Shown: piece by piece, positions 8,076 to 17,802 of the stretch
Numbering within the stretch: position 1 is the stretch's first letter
How the letters are laid out: every line of letters begins with the position of its first letter
Origin: an uncultured SAR116 cluster alpha proteobacterium
GTDB taxonomy: Bacteria > Pseudomonadota > Alphaproteobacteria > Puniceispirillales > Marisalimonadaceae
Reading direction: 5' to 3'
DNA length: 64,000 nt
NCBI GenBank assembly: GCA_902622875.1
Contig: CACNRW010000007.1
Coordinates: forward strand, 1 to 64,000
Made by a program: the position numbers and the translations under genes
Notes under the pieces: model-generated
Databases searched by the model: none
The model's input: the letters and a program-made list of their open reading frames with translations, nothing else
What the model was told of the DNA's origin: nothing

Positions 8076-9546
8076 TGTTCATATTTGCAGCACCGTAACC
8101 TGCTATCCTTCCAAACACAGCTCCAGATGTTAAACCTGATCCACCAGGATAACCATTGTAAAAAACACCTCCAACTATTTCTCCACAAGCAAATAAACCT
8201 TTAATTGGTTGATTGTGATCTTTAAGAACAGATCCATGTTCATTTACTTTAAGACCGCCATAGGTAAATGTAATGCCACCTGTTACGGGATAAGCACGAA
8301 AGGGACCTTTATCAATTTTTTGTGCCCAATTTGTTTTATTTATTTCCAAACCTCGAGTGGTTTTTCCATCTAGAATAGTTGGGTCAAATTCTATACTTGT
8401 ATCTACTGCGAGATTATAATTAAAAATGGTTTTGTGTAGTTCTTTTTTATCAACATTTTTTAATTTTGAAATTAATTTATCTAATGTATTAGCTTCAGTA
8501 AAGTGAGCATCATGAAATGTATATTCTTCATATAATAAATCAAAAACTTTACTATCAAATATCTGCCAGGCTAAATGATTAGGTTGTTCTAGTACTTTTC
8601 TACCAAATTGAGCATAGGTATAATTTCTAAAATTGAGCCCTTCATTTAGAAATCTTCTTCCTTTAGAATTTATCATTATTCCTAAAAAATAACATATCTT
8701 TCTATAATTTTTGCGCTCACTCGGTTCAAGATCAAGACCTCCATAGTCTTTCATATATAAGTCCATTGGTGTTGCATGACATCCTTTAAAAAAGCCATGC
8801 TTGATTGCACCAGCAGAAAAAGCCATCATTAGACCATCTCCTGTATTATTTGGTGTACCTCTTACTTTAGCCATTCCCCAATCTTCACCAATATATTGTT
8901 TTCTTAATTCAGTATTAGCTTCAAACCCCCCTGAAGCAAGTATTACAGCGTCAGCTTCTTTAGATTTACCATTAGAAATTACACCTTTAACTTCACCGCT
9001 TTTGATAATTAATGATTCTACGGGACTATTATAATAGATTTTTCCTCCCATAGATTTAAATGCATATAGTTCTTGTTCAAATAATCCTACTCCTTCTTTT
9101 TGCGATGCTAAGGTTAATCCACCCCAAAAAACATTTTTTCCATTTTTTAAAAAACTTTGTCTTGAATATATTGGCTCGAATTTCACATTGTGAGAAGCTA
9201 GCCATTTTATGGTATCATAAGACTTCGAAACTAGAGTATGTTGTTCTTCACTGATTGGGCTCCCATCATTAAAATTTAGCAAATCTTTTAAAAACTTATC
9301 TTTGGAGTAGGATCCAAATTCAGTCTTTCCCAACCTTGGATCTGTAGGATCAATTAGAAAATCTTTAAATTCATTTCCATTTTCATAAGCAAATCTCATT
9401 GCCCCCGCAGTGTATTTAGTATTACCACCAGCCAAGTTTTCATCAGCCTTTTCATAAATTTCAACGCTTGCATTCTTTTCTAAAGCAGCAATTCCTGCAC
9501 ACAACGCTGCATTTCCAGAGCCTGCTATTATTATTCTTTTAGACAT
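8068..9546 (-). CDS. tcuA: TcuA-like FAD-dependent dehydrogenase
   Basis: A 492-residue flavoprotein of the fumarate reductase/ketosteroid dehydrogenase superfamily. The FAD-binding site is IIAGSGNAALCAGIAALE at residues 5-22, with EIYEK for ribose binding and GGNTKYTAGAMRF next to it, which is the TcuA/CobZ-N type. The C-terminus ends with the second FAD site GLFACGEIVGGVFYNGYPGG. TcuA oxidises tricarballylate to cis-aconitate with a TcuB electron-transfer partner, but no tcuB or tcuC is seen here, so the true substrate may be another organic acid or amide. It overlaps the downstream hydroxyacid dehydrogenase by 8 bases. Confidence 0.75.
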   Translation of the reverse strand: MSKRIIIAGSGNAALCAGIAALEKNASVEIYEKADENLAGGNTKYTAGAMRFAYENGNEFKDFLIDPTDPRLGKTEFGSYSKDKFLKDLLNFNDGSPISEEQHTLVSKSYDTIKWLASHNVKFEPIYSRQSFLKNGKNVFWGGLTLASQKEGVGLFEQELYAFKSMGGKIYYNSPVESLIIKSGEVKGVISNGKSKEADAVILASGGFEANTELRKQYIGEDWGMAKVRGTPNNTGDGLMMAFSAGAIKHGFFKGCHATPMDLYMKDYGGLDLEPSERKNYRKICYFLGIMINSKGRRFLNEGLNFRNYTYAQFGRKVLEQPNHLAWQIFDSKVFDLLYEEYTFHDAHFTEANTLDKLISKLKNVDKKELHKTIFNYNLAVDTSIEFDPTILDGKTTRGLEINKTNWAQKIDKGPFRAYPVTGGITFTYGGLKVNEHGSVLKDHNQPIKGLFACGEIVGGVFYNGYPGGSGLTSGAVFGRIAGYGAANMNND

Positions 9547-9626
9547 TATTTACTTTCGTGAAGAACTTAATATAAAATAATTATCATATTAACAAAAAAT
9601 TACAAATTATCTTATTACATTATTAC

Positions 9627-9641
9627 TTGTTAATTTAACAA
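9627..9641. promoter_or_regulatory. Operator-like palindrome in divergent intergenic region
   Basis: A perfect 7-1-7 inverted repeat (TTGTTAA-T-TTAACAA) sits in the space between the TcuA-like gene and galE. Its size and symmetry would suit a dimeric repressor, but the DNA is very AT-rich and chance is a real alternative. No regulator gene lies nearby. Confidence 0.25.
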
Positions 9642-9724
9642 TATAAATCTATGTTCCAATTGGGTGATGCGGTGTTTTCTTAGTGATTGATCCTGTCGTA
9701 CATAATTATTATTGTAGAGATAGT

Positions 9725-10732
9725 ATGCGAATTTTAATAACTGGCGGAACAGGTTATATTGGAAGCCACACGGCGTTAAATATACTAGGTGGCAATCATG
9801 ATTTATTTATTTTAGATAATTATAGTAATAGCTCTGAAAATGTTTTAACGAAGTTAAAGTATATATCTAATCGAGAATTTCAAAGTGCTAAGTGTGATAT
9901 AAAAAATAAAAATAATTTGATTAAAGTTTTTTCAGATTTTAATCCAGAGGTTGTTATTCATTTTGCAGGTTTTAAGTCTGTGAATTATTCAATTAAAGTA
10001 CCACTTAGTTATTACTCAAATAATGTATCAGGAACAATTAATCTTTTAGAAGTCATGGATCAACATAATTGTAATAATTTAATCTTTTCTTCCTCAGCAA
10101 CAGTCTACGGAACACCGGAATATTTACCATGTGACGAAAAGCACAAAACAGCTCCCATCAATCCTTATGGAAGGACTAAATTTTTTCTTGAGGAAATTTT
10201 AAAAGATTGGGTTATGTCAAACAGTCAAAATAGATCCATAATTTTACGTTATTTTAATCCTGTTGGCGCACACAAATCTGGAATGATTGGGGAATTACCG
10301 ATAGGAACCCCAAATAACTTATTTCCATATATTGCAGGAGTAATAGGAAAAAAATACGATTATTTATCTATTTATGGAAATGATTATGACACTAAAGATG
10401 GAACCGGAGTAAGAGATTATATTCATGTCGAGGATATAGCAATGGCTCATGTAAATTCACTTAACTTATTGAAAAATAACATCAAACATGAAACTATTAA
10501 CTTAGGAACAGGAATTGGCTTTTCTGTACTGGAGATCTTGACTGAATTTAATAAAATTGTAAAAAAACCAATACCATTTAAATTTAAACCTAGACGGAAT
10601 GGAGATATAGCAACACTGATTGCTGACAATAAAAAAGCAAAATTAATGCTGAAGTGGGATATAAAAAATAATCTTAATCAAATATGTAAAGATACTGTTA
10701 GATGGGTAAACAATTACAGTCGAGGAAAATAG
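9725..10732 (+). CDS. galE: UDP-glucose 4-epimerase
   Basis: A 335-residue extended short-chain dehydrogenase. It has an N-terminal NAD site ILITGGTGYIGSHTA, then FSSSATVYG with the catalytic Ser and NPYGRTK with the Tyr-x-x-x-Lys pair. The segments NLFPYIAGV and GTGVRDYIHVEDIA are typical of GalE. It interconverts UDP-glucose and UDP-galactose in the cytoplasm, feeding galactose to glycan synthesis. The frame opens at an upstream GTG (9683), but the ATG at 9725 starts exactly at the conserved MRILITGG, so I use it. It is 3 bases from gmd and forms an operon with gmd, fcl and the EamA gene. Confidence 0.92.
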   Translation: MRILITGGTGYIGSHTALNILGGNHDLFILDNYSNSSENVLTKLKYISNREFQSAKCDIKNKNNLIKVFSDFNPEVVIHFAGFKSVNYSIKVPLSYYSNNVSGTINLLEVMDQHNCNNLIFSSSATVYGTPEYLPCDEKHKTAPINPYGRTKFFLEEILKDWVMSNSQNRSIILRYFNPVGAHKSGMIGELPIGTPNNLFPYIAGVIGKKYDYLSIYGNDYDTKDGTGVRDYIHVEDIAMAHVNSLNLLKNNIKHETINLGTGIGFSVLEILTEFNKIVKKPIPFKFKPRRNGDIATLIADNKKAKLMLKWDIKNNLNQICKDTVRWVNNYSRGK

Positions 10733-10735
10733 AAG

Positions 10736-11830
10736 ATGAAAAAAGCTCTTATTACTGGTATAACAGGACAAGATGGATCATACCTTGCAGAATTATTAAT
10801 TAAAAAAGGCTATTTAGTTCATGGCATTAAAAGAAGATCCTCTTCTCTTAATAGTGATAGAATTGATCATATTTATCAAAAACCACAAGTAAAAAAACCT
10901 AACTTTATTTTACATTATGGAGATCTTACTGATAGCTCTAATATCACAAATATAATTAATCAGATAAATCCTGACGAAATTTATAACTTAGGTGCACAGT
11001 CTCATGTTGGAAATTCATTTGAAATACCTGAATATACTTCTAACGTAAATGCATTAGGAACATTAAGAATATTAGAGGCTATAAGAAATAATAATTTGGA
11101 GAAAAAATCAAAATTTTATCAAGCTTCAACTTCTGAGCTATTTGGAATAAATGATGGAAATCCTCAGAATGAATTAACTAATTTTTATCCTCGTAGCCCA
11201 TACGCTGTGTCAAAATTATTTTCTTACTGGATAACAATTAATTACAGAGAAGCATACAATCTTTATGCATGCAATGGAATATTATTTAATCATGAGTCAA
11301 GTCGAAGAGGTGAAACTTTTGTATCAAAAAAAATAACAACAACATTAACTAAAATAATTTGTGGTTTAGAAAAAGTTTTGTATCTCGGAAATTTGAACGC
11401 TTTAAGAGATTGGGGACATGCAAGAGATTATGTGGAAATGCAATGGTTAATGCTTCAACAAGACAGGCCAGAAGATTATGTTATTGCTTCAGGTCATCAG
11501 ACATCTGTTAAAAAATTTGTTGAAAAATCAGCCCATTATCTTGGAATTGAAATTGAATGGAGAGGCAGCGGTTTAGAAGAAATTGGGGTTGTTGCTTCAA
11601 TGGATGAACGATACGATAAACAATTGAAAAATGGAGAAATAATTGTAAAAATTGATCAAAAATATTTCCGTCCTACTGAGGTAAATTCTTTGCTAGGGGA
11701 TGCTGAAAAAGCCAAAGATAAGCTAAAATGGCAACCCAAAATTTCATTAGACGGTCTCATACAAGAAATGATTGATGTTGATCTTAAAAAGGCACAAAAT
11801 CTGAAATTAATAAAGAGTAATTGCACTTAA
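10736..11830 (+). CDS. gmd: GDP-mannose 4,6-dehydratase
   Basis: A 364-residue protein with the Gmd signature throughout: [18 protein letters not shown] at the NADP site, STSELFG with the catalytic Thr/Ser-Glu region, SPYAVSK with Tyr and Lys, and [16 protein letters not shown] for the dimer and cofactor loop. It converts GDP-D-mannose to GDP-4-keto-6-deoxymannose, the first step to GDP-L-fucose. The next gene, fcl, does the second step, making this a complete two-enzyme module. A GAGGA sequence precedes the ATG and overlaps the end of galE. GDP-mannose synthesis genes are not in this window. Confidence 0.95.
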   Translation: MKKALITGITGQDGSYLAELLIKKGYLVHGIKRRSSSLNSDRIDHIYQKPQVKKPNFILHYGDLTDSSNITNIINQINPDEIYNLGAQSHVGNSFEIPEYTSNVNALGTLRILEAIRNNNLEKKSKFYQASTSELFGINDGNPQNELTNFYPRSPYAVSKLFSYWITINYREAYNLYACNGILFNHESSRRGETFVSKKITTTLTKIICGLEKVLYLGNLNALRDWGHARDYVEMQWLMLQQDRPEDYVIASGHQTSVKKFVEKSAHYLGIEIEWRGSGLEEIGVVASMDERYDKQLKNGEIIVKIDQKYFRPTEVNSLLGDAEKAKDKLKWQPKISLDGLIQEMIDVDLKKAQNLKLIKSNCT

Positions 11831-11837
11831 CAAAATA

Positions 11838-12806
11838 ATGAAATTTGATACTAATATAAAAAGTTGTTTTGTAGCTGGCCATAAAGGTATGGTTGGAAGT
11901 TCCATAATAAGGTTGTTAATAAAAAAATACCCTTTAATTAAAATATTCACTAGTAATAAAAGTGATTTAAATCTTATTAATCAAAGTCAAGTTAATTCAT
12001 TTTTTAATAAAAAAAAACCAGATTTAGTTATAATTGCAGCTGCTAAAGTTGGAGGAATATATAAGAACCTTACCTATCCAGCAGATTTTTTATATGAAAA
12101 TCTTATGATCCAAAATAATATAATACATGCTTGTTATAATAATAATATTCCTAAAATTCTTTTTTTAGGTAGCTCATGCATTTACCCTCGAAATAGCAAT
12201 CAGCCAATTAAGGAATGTGACCTTCTTACAGGGTCTTTGGAAAAAACTAATGAAGCATATGCAATTGCCAAAATCAGCGGTATAAAATTGTGTCAGTTTT
12301 ATAACCAACAATATGGAACAAATTATAAATCTTTAATGCCTACTAACTTATATGGTCAAGGAGATAATTACCATCCAGAAGAAAGCCATGTAATACCGGG
12401 ATTAATAAGAAGATTTCACGATGCAAAAGTTCATAATATTCCACAAATCAAAGTTTGGGGAACAGGAACTGCATTAAGAGAGTTCTTATATGTAGATGAC
12501 CTTGCTGATGCAGCTATAAAAATAGCTTTTTACGATAGTAAAAAAATTAATACGGTTTTTCATAAATCTAATTCATTTATAAACGTTGGTTCTGGGGAAG
12601 AAATTTCTATTGCTGAACTTGCCCTTAAAATAGCTAAAACAGTTCAATATAATGGTAAAATTGGTTTTGATAGCAATATACCCGATGGCACCCCAAGAAA
12701 AATCTTAGATTCTTCTCTAATTAATTCTATTGGATGGAAACCTAAAATATCTCTAGATAAGGGCCTGATAAAAACTTATGATTTCTTTAAATTAGAAGTT
12801 CAATGA
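11838..12806 (+). CDS. fcl: GDP-L-fucose synthase
   Basis: A 322-residue epimerase-reductase of the SDR family. It shows CFVAGHKGMVGSSIIRLL for NADP binding, AAAKVGGIYKN, FLGSSCIYPR with the catalytic Ser-Cys region, NEAYAIAK with the Tyr-Lys pair, and MPTNLYGQGDNYHPEESHVIPGLIRRFHDA, diagnostic of GDP-fucose synthase. It 3,5-epimerises and reduces the Gmd product to GDP-L-fucose in the cytoplasm. The stop codon overlaps the start of the EamA transporter gene in an ATGA. Confidence 0.95.
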   Translation: MKFDTNIKSCFVAGHKGMVGSSIIRLLIKKYPLIKIFTSNKSDLNLINQSQVNSFFNKKKPDLVIIAAAKVGGIYKNLTYPADFLYENLMIQNNIIHACYNNNIPKILFLGSSCIYPRNSNQPIKECDLLTGSLEKTNEAYAIAKISGIKLCQFYNQQYGTNYKSLMPTNLYGQGDNYHPEESHVIPGLIRRFHDAKVHNIPQIKVWGTGTALREFLYVDDLADAAIKIAFYDSKKINTVFHKSNSFINVGSGEEISIAELALKIAKTVQYNGKIGFDSNIPDGTPRKILDSSLINSIGWKPKISLDKGLIKTYDFFKLEVQ

Positions 12807-13720
12807 ACTCTAATATTATTGGATCGCTTTTATGGTTGATTTTTATTCTTCTTTCTATATCTACCCATATGATCATAAAATCTTTAACTGGGGAAGTTGA
12901 TTTCATTATCACCTTGTTTTCAAGATTTGTTTATTCATTACCATTGCTTTTTTTTATTGCATATATATCTAGAAAAAAACTGTTATTTCAAATTAATAAT
13001 TGGAAGAACATTATTTTGCGTTCTCTTTTTGGATTTGTAACCATGATAATGGTTTTCTCATCTCTACAGCTCATACCAATTGGCCTTACTACCGCCTTAG
13101 CCCAGAGCTCTGCTATATATGTCACACTTTTATCTCCTTTTTTATTAGGAGAAAAAATAGGATTAATTAGATGGACGGCTGTTATAATAGGACTACTTGG
13201 AGTTTTTTTAATGATAGATCCAGTAAGTATTATTCGTCAAACTTCAAATTTGTCTAGTTTAGGGCTTTATCTTGCTTTTGGAAGCGCATTAACGCACGCT
13301 GGATTAGCTATAATTTTAAGAAAAATTGGTAAAACAGAACATCCCTCAACAACTGCTTTGATCCACAACTTTATTACATCAGCAGTTATAATTTTGGCAA
13401 TATTAGCCTTTGGAACTAAGTTTTATGGTGTTAAAGGAAATCATGGAATTGAAATTTTAATTGAGCCTAGCTTACTTCTCTATACCCTAATCTTACTAGG
13501 GTTTTTAGGATCTTTAGTACAATATTTGATGGCTCAAAGTTACAAATATGCCGAAGCAACTATTTTGGTTACTTTAAGATATCTAGCTATACCCTTAGCT
13601 GCAATACTTGGTTATTTAATTTGGAGTGAAATCCCAACAATAAATCAATTAATAGGCGGAATAATAGTAATAATTTCATGTTTATTAATAACGTATAGAG
13701 AAATTAAATTAAAAATTTGA
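12803..13720 (+). CDS. EamA/DMT-family transporter
   Basis: A 305-residue protein with about ten hydrophobic helices in two five-helix EamA halves. The first half contains ALAQSSAIYVTLLSPFLLGEKIG and the second ILVTLRYLAIPLAAILGYLIW, each with the family's acidic residue. DMT proteins export or exchange metabolites; nucleotide-sugar transporters belong to the same superfamily. The start overlaps the fcl stop in an ATGA, so translation is coupled to GDP-fucose synthesis, but a role in moving a sugar nucleotide is only a guess. It ends 6 bases before the end of convergent pyrE. Confidence 0.85.
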   Translation: MNSNIIGSLLWLIFILLSISTHMIIKSLTGEVDFIITLFSRFVYSLPLLFFIAYISRKKLLFQINNWKNIILRSLFGFVTMIMVFSSLQLIPIGLTTALAQSSAIYVTLLSPFLLGEKIGLIRWTAVIIGLLGVFLMIDPVSIIRQTSNLSSLGLYLAFGSALTHAGLAIILRKIGKTEHPSTTALIHNFITSAVIILAILAFGTKFYGVKGNHGIEILIEPSLLLYTLILLGFLGSLVQYLMAQSYKYAEATILVTLRYLAIPLAAILGYLIWSEIPTINQLIGGIIVIISCLLITYREIKLKI

Positions 13721-13726
13721 ATTAGA

Positions 13727-14407
13727 TTAATTGCCTCCATTCTTTTGGGACCAATCAATTGGATTATTTAAAAAATCTTCTACAGTATCTATAGTTTTAT
13801 TATCAAATTTATTTGTTTTTTTAGCTAAACTTAACATATCCCACCATGTTACCAAGTAATGTAGCCTTAAATCCTTTTCATTTAATATCGAAATTGTGTT
13901 TTTATAAATATCGTAATAAAAAATTACAAAAGTATGTCTTACTTCTGCACCAACGTCCCTTATGGCCTCTGCAAAATTAAGTTTGCTACCACCGTCGGTC
14001 GTTAAATCTTCTACTAAGAGAATTCTTTGTCCTTTTTGTATATCTCCTTCGATCCTAGCATCTCTGCCAAAACCTTTAGATTTTTTTCGAATATATTGCA
14101 TAGGTAAATTAAGTCTTTCTGCAATAAAAGCAGCAAATGGGATGCCTGCTGTTTCACCACCAGCAACAGCGTCAAATTCTTCAAAACCAATATTTTCTGC
14201 GAGCTTTGCTGCTCCAAAATCCATAAGAGTAGACCTAACCCTTGGGAAAGAAATAATTTTGCGACAATCTATATAAACTGGACTAGCTTTTCCAGAAGTG
14301 AATATAAAAGGCTTATCTGACATAAAATGGACTGCCTCAATTTCAAACAACATTTTTGCTGTTAATTCTGCAACTAATTCAGGTTTTGTAAAAGTTAACG
14401 AATACAT
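13727..14407 (-). CDS. pyrE: Orotate phosphoribosyltransferase
   Basis: A 226-residue type I phosphoribosyltransferase. The PRPP-binding loop is [17 protein letters not shown]. The segment [20 protein letters not shown] near the N-terminus and [31 protein letters not shown] are typical of PyrE. It joins orotate to PRPP to give OMP in pyrimidine synthesis. The ATG at 14407 follows AGGGG at good spacing. It lies 19 bases downstream of the gamma-glutamyltransferase gene on the same strand and may share its transcript. Confidence 0.93.
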   Translation of the reverse strand: MYSLTFTKPELVAELTAKMLFEIEAVHFMSDKPFIFTSGKASPVYIDCRKIISFPRVRSTLMDFGAAKLAENIGFEEFDAVAGGETAGIPFAAFIAERLNLPMQYIRKKSKGFGRDARIEGDIQKGQRILLVEDLTTDGGSKLNFAEAIRDVGAEVRHTFVIFYYDIYKNTISILNEKDLRLHYLVTWWDMLSLAKKTNKFDNKTIDTVEDFLNNPIDWSQKNGGN

Positions 14408-14426
14408 ATAATCCCCTTAAATTTAT

Positions 14427-16034
14427 TTAATAACCAATTGCAAGTCCGTCTTTACGCCAATCACTGGCACCTATCAAAACTTTATTGTCGTTGTCAATTA
14501 AAATCATTTGTCCACCTCCAATTAAATCTGAGGGATAATTTATTTTATGACCTCTTGAACTTAATTCGTCAATTAAGTCTTTATCAAAAGAGGACTCGAT
14601 ATCTAGTGTGTCATTATTTGGAAACAATCTAGGGTAATTGATAGCTTGTTGAGGATTTAAGCCAAAATCTATAATTTGAGATAAAACATAAGCGTGGCCT
14701 GCGGCTTGATATTGACCTCCCATAACACCAAAAGAACCTAGTAATTTATCATTTTGTGACAGCATAGCTGGAATAATGGTATGTAAAGGTCTTTTGTTCG
14801 GTTTTAATTCATTAGGATGATCTTCTATGAGGTTAAATCCTCTTCCCCTGCAATGAAGAAGTACGCCACTTTTGGGTGCTGTTATGCCACTCCCAAAAGC
14901 ATCAAATAAAGAATTAATAAAAGAAATAGTCATTCCTTTTTTGTCTCTTACAGTGAGGTAAATTGTATCTGCATGGTCTGGAAAATCACTTTTTGTAAAG
15001 TATTTTGCTTGTTTCAAATCAATCATAGATGCATATCGGTCAATAAGTTTTGAAGTTAGAAATTCTTCGATAGATAGCTTATTATTATGAAAGTCTGACA
15101 AATATTTATCTCTTAAAAAATAACCTATTTTACTAGCTTCACAGAATATGTGCATGTAATCAGCTTTTGACAATGAACTTATATTAAACTTTTCTATAAT
15201 GGCTAAAATTATTATAGCTACTATACCTTGTCCATTTGGAGGACATTCATGTAGTTTAATATTTCTATAAGTACCAGTAATTGGAACAACCCATTCAGCA
15301 CTTGCTTTTTTAAAATCATTTAAACTTTGGTTGCCTCCTACAGATAGTAATTTTTGACAAATATCTTTGGCAATCCAGTCTTTATAAAAGCCGTCTTTAC
15401 CATCATGAGATATAGTTTCAAAAACATAAGACAGCCCTAAATTTATAAATTTATCCTTAACTTTATATTCATTACCATCTTTTAAAAATAACTTTGCAGT
15501 GTCAATATCTTTAGACAATTTTGAAACGTTTTTTTTCCAATCAAATGCCACCCTTTCATGTATTATAACTCCTAACTTTGCAAATTCTATGGCGGGCTTA
15601 AAGATATCTTTCCAAGGCATATACCCATGTTCTTTATGCAGTAGTGACCAAGCAGCGACTGATCCTGGTATGGTCACTGCTTCAGGCATTTCTGAAGTAA
15701 TAATTTTAAAGCCTTCATCACGTAGTTTTTTTGAAGAAGCGTTTTGAGAAGATTTTCCAGAACCATTAAGTGCTTTAATTTTTGTACTTCCGTCTATTGA
15801 TAGCATTGCAAAACAATCACCACCTACACCTGTCATATGAGGTTCAGCAACACATAAAACAGCACTCATTGCTAATGCGGCATCAACAGCATTTCCTCCA
15901 TTTTTTAATACATCAATACCAATACTCGAAGCAACTGGGTGAGAGGATGCAACCATTGCGTTAGAACTAAAAATATTAGATTTTCCAATTTTTGAAAAAT
16001 CTCTAATATGAAAATAATTTAAAAATTGATCCAC
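14427..16034 (-). CDS. ggt: Gamma-glutamyltransferase family protein
   Basis: A 535-residue Ntn-hydrolase of the gamma-glutamyltranspeptidase family. The large-subunit part has GGNAVDAALAMSAVL and PHMTGVGGDCFAM. The predicted autocleavage nucleophile is Thr357 in HADTIYL, followed by TVRDKKGMTISFINS. Further on NKRPLHTIIPAM and GVMGGQYQAAGHA complete the site. The DT-I-Y form matches the YwrD-like branch whose substrates are less certain than glutathione. No clear signal peptide is seen, so it may be cytoplasmic. Start: GTG at 16034 preceded by AAGAGAA; the next ATG (Met27) would cut into the conserved N-terminus. Confidence 0.85.
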   Translation of the reverse strand: MDQFLNYFHIRDFSKIGKSNIFSSNAMVASSHPVASSIGIDVLKNGGNAVDAALAMSAVLCVAEPHMTGVGGDCFAMLSIDGSTKIKALNGSGKSSQNASSKKLRDEGFKIITSEMPEAVTIPGSVAAWSLLHKEHGYMPWKDIFKPAIEFAKLGVIIHERVAFDWKKNVSKLSKDIDTAKLFLKDGNEYKVKDKFINLGLSYVFETISHDGKDGFYKDWIAKDICQKLLSVGGNQSLNDFKKASAEWVVPITGTYRNIKLHECPPNGQGIVAIIILAIIEKFNISSLSKADYMHIFCEASKIGYFLRDKYLSDFHNNKLSIEEFLTSKLIDRYASMIDLKQAKYFTKSDFPDHADTIYLTVRDKKGMTISFINSLFDAFGSGITAPKSGVLLHCRGRGFNLIEDHPNELKPNKRPLHTIIPAMLSQNDKLLGSFGVMGGQYQAAGHAYVLSQIIDFGLNPQQAINYPRLFPNNDTLDIESSFDKDLIDELSSRGHKINYPSDLIGGGQMILIDNDNKVLIGASDWRKDGLAIGY

Positions 16035-16069
16035 TACTCGATTTTCTCTTGGTTAATATTGAACTTTTT

Positions 16070-16090
16070 TAGCTTGATAAAATCAAGCTA
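16070..16090 (-). repeat. 8-bp stem hairpin over the aminotransferase stop codon
   Basis: An exact inverted repeat (TAGCTTGA, 5-base loop, TCAAGCTA) ends the aminotransferase gene, whose TAG stop is its first three bases on the minus strand. It is followed on that strand by an A-tract, not a U-tract, so it is not a standard terminator. It could protect an mRNA 3' end or reduce read-through to the downstream gamma-glutamyltransferase gene. Confidence 0.4.
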
Positions 16091-17275
16091 TAACAACAAC
16101 TTTTTAATATTTTTAGCGGCTTGTTTTATTCTTTGTTCATTTTCTACTAATCCTACCCTTACAAAACCCTCTCCATATTCACCGAATGCCACACCTGGAG
16201 CAACAGCTACGTCTGCTTTTAACATTAATTCCTTTGCAAATTCTAAAGAACCCTTTTTTTTAAATTTTTCTGGTAAAGGGGCCCAGGCAAACATACTTGC
16301 TTGAGGGGCAGGAATTTCCCATCCAGCTCGAAACATGGATTTAATTAAAACATCTCTTCTTTTTTGATAGGTGTTTCTAATGTCTAACACACAATCTTGT
16401 GGTCCATTTAAAGCAGCAGCAGCAGCAACTTGTACAGGGGTAAATGCTCCATAATCTAAATAAGACTTTATTCTTATTAGAGCGCTTATCAATTTTTGGT
16501 TACCTACTGCAAATCCAATTCTCCAGCCAGCCATTGCATAAGTTTTAGACATTGAGGTAAATTCAACAGCCACTTCTTTTGCTCTAGGAATTTCTAAAAT
16601 TGAAGGTGGAGGAAAACCATCATAATAAATTTCAGCGTAAGCCAAATCTGATAAAATATACACATCATATTTTAATGCTATTTTAACTAAATCTTTATAA
16701 AACTCTAATGATACTATTTGTGCCGTTGGATTTGAAGGAAAGGAAACAATTAGTGCAACTGGAGTAGGCACACTTTCCTTAATTGATTTTTCTAGTCTTT
16801 CTAGATAAAGTTCTTCGTTAAAAATTCCTTCATCCATAGCAGGTAAATGTCGTAAAGATGCACCTGCAATAATAAAACCATATGGATGTATTGGATAAGA
16901 AGGGTTTGGGGATAATATAATATCTCCTGGTGAAGTTATTGCCTGCGCTAAATTAGCTAAGCCCTCCTTGGACCCTAAAGTAACAACTATTTCGTTTTCT
17001 GGATCTAATTCAACATTGAATCTTCTTTGATAATAAGCGGCCTGAGCCTTTCTTAAACCCGGGATACCTTTACTAGTGGAATATCTTCCTGTTCCTGGCT
17101 TCTCTACTGTTTCTTTTAATTTATCTTTTATATGCATTGGAGTTGGCATATCAGGATTACCCATCCCGAAGTCAATGATGTCTTTACCTACAGCTCTTAA
17201 TTTAGCTTTAAGCTCATTGACCTCAGCAAATATATAAGGTGGCAACCTTTTTATTCTATCAAATTCATCACTCAT
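16088..17275 (-). CDS. alaC: AlaC/LL-DAP-type class I aminotransferase
   Basis: A 395-residue fold-type I PLP aminotransferase. It opens with RIKRLPPYIFAEVNELK, then DFGMGNPDMPTP and GTGRYSTSKGIPGLRKAQA. Substrate and PLP residues appear in SFPSNPTAQI (Asn), LSDLAYAEIYYDG (Asp and Tyr) and SMSKTYAMAGWRIGF, where Lys244 or its neighbour forms the Schiff base. The sequence style is that of AlaC glutamate-pyruvate aminotransferases, often labelled LL-diaminopimelate aminotransferase. Because dapF is present in this window and the succinylase route is usual, alanine synthesis is the likelier role. The ATG at 17275 has AGGGT nearby. It is divergent from the small membrane protein gene. Confidence 0.82.
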   Translation of the reverse strand: MSDEFDRIKRLPPYIFAEVNELKAKLRAVGKDIIDFGMGNPDMPTPMHIKDKLKETVEKPGTGRYSTSKGIPGLRKAQAAYYQRRFNVELDPENEIVVTLGSKEGLANLAQAITSPGDIILSPNPSYPIHPYGFIIAGASLRHLPAMDEGIFNEELYLERLEKSIKESVPTPVALIVSFPSNPTAQIVSLEFYKDLVKIALKYDVYILSDLAYAEIYYDGFPPPSILEIPRAKEVAVEFTSMSKTYAMAGWRIGFAVGNQKLISALIRIKSYLDYGAFTPVQVAAAAALNGPQDCVLDIRNTYQKRRDVLIKSMFRAGWEIPAPQASMFAWAPLPEKFKKKGSLEFAKELMLKADVAVAPGVAFGEYGEGFVRVGLVENEQRIKQAAKNIKKLLL

Positions 17276-17386
17276 TGTTGACCCTAGTTAAACTTAATGA
17301 TTTAAAAATAATATCATTTCAATATATTAATTTTTAGTTTAAGAAATTATAATATTAAGATCTATTATGTTTATTTTAAGGTATCA

Positions 17387-17785
17387 ATGCGAATTTTAAT
17401 TAAAAGTTTTTTTTTTATACTTGGATTATCAGTTATAGGTTTGATGTTATGGTTTGGTATGCCTAATATTCAAAATGCTTTTAAAACTGTTGAAGTTATT
17501 TCAGTTACAATTTCTTTAGATAACAAATGTTCTGTTCATAATGATAGCTTTGTTGTCACTGTACCAGGCACCGATATAATCGTCCCTTTTAAAAAAGGAG
17601 TGGCTAGATTGAGATTGAAATCTGACAGAAAAGTACAACTCAAATCGAACCCTAAATACAATGCTGTACGTTATGTTGGAATTCACGTGCCAGTGTCAAA
17701 AAAAATGATCCTAGAAGCTGATTGCGCCACTTCACCTAGATTGAAAGGTATTTTTGGTTCAATGAAAGACCAATTTAAAAATTAG
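17387..17785 (+). CDS. Small signal-anchored hypothetical protein
   Basis: A 132-residue protein I do not recognise. Residues 5-27 form a single hydrophobic segment after two Arg/Lys residues, so it is probably anchored in the inner membrane with the rest in the periplasm, or is cleaved there. The remainder is beta-rich and basic, with two cysteines (in NKCSV and ADCATSP) that could pair. An AAGG precedes the ATG. It lies 17 bases upstream of the amidase gene and is probably cotranscribed with it, which does not by itself reveal a function. Confidence 0.7.
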   Translation: MRILIKSFFFILGLSVIGLMLWFGMPNIQNAFKTVEVISVTISLDNKCSVHNDSFVVTVPGTDIIVPFKKGVARLRLKSDRKVQLKSNPKYNAVRYVGIHVPVSKKMILEADCATSPRLKGIFGSMKDQFKN

Positions 17786-17802
17786 AATGGGGAAGATAAA
17801 AA

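Noticed and set aside
16070..16090. Hairpin as an intrinsic terminator for the aminotransferase gene
   Set aside because: On the transcribed strand it is followed by A residues, not U; kept only as a hairpin.
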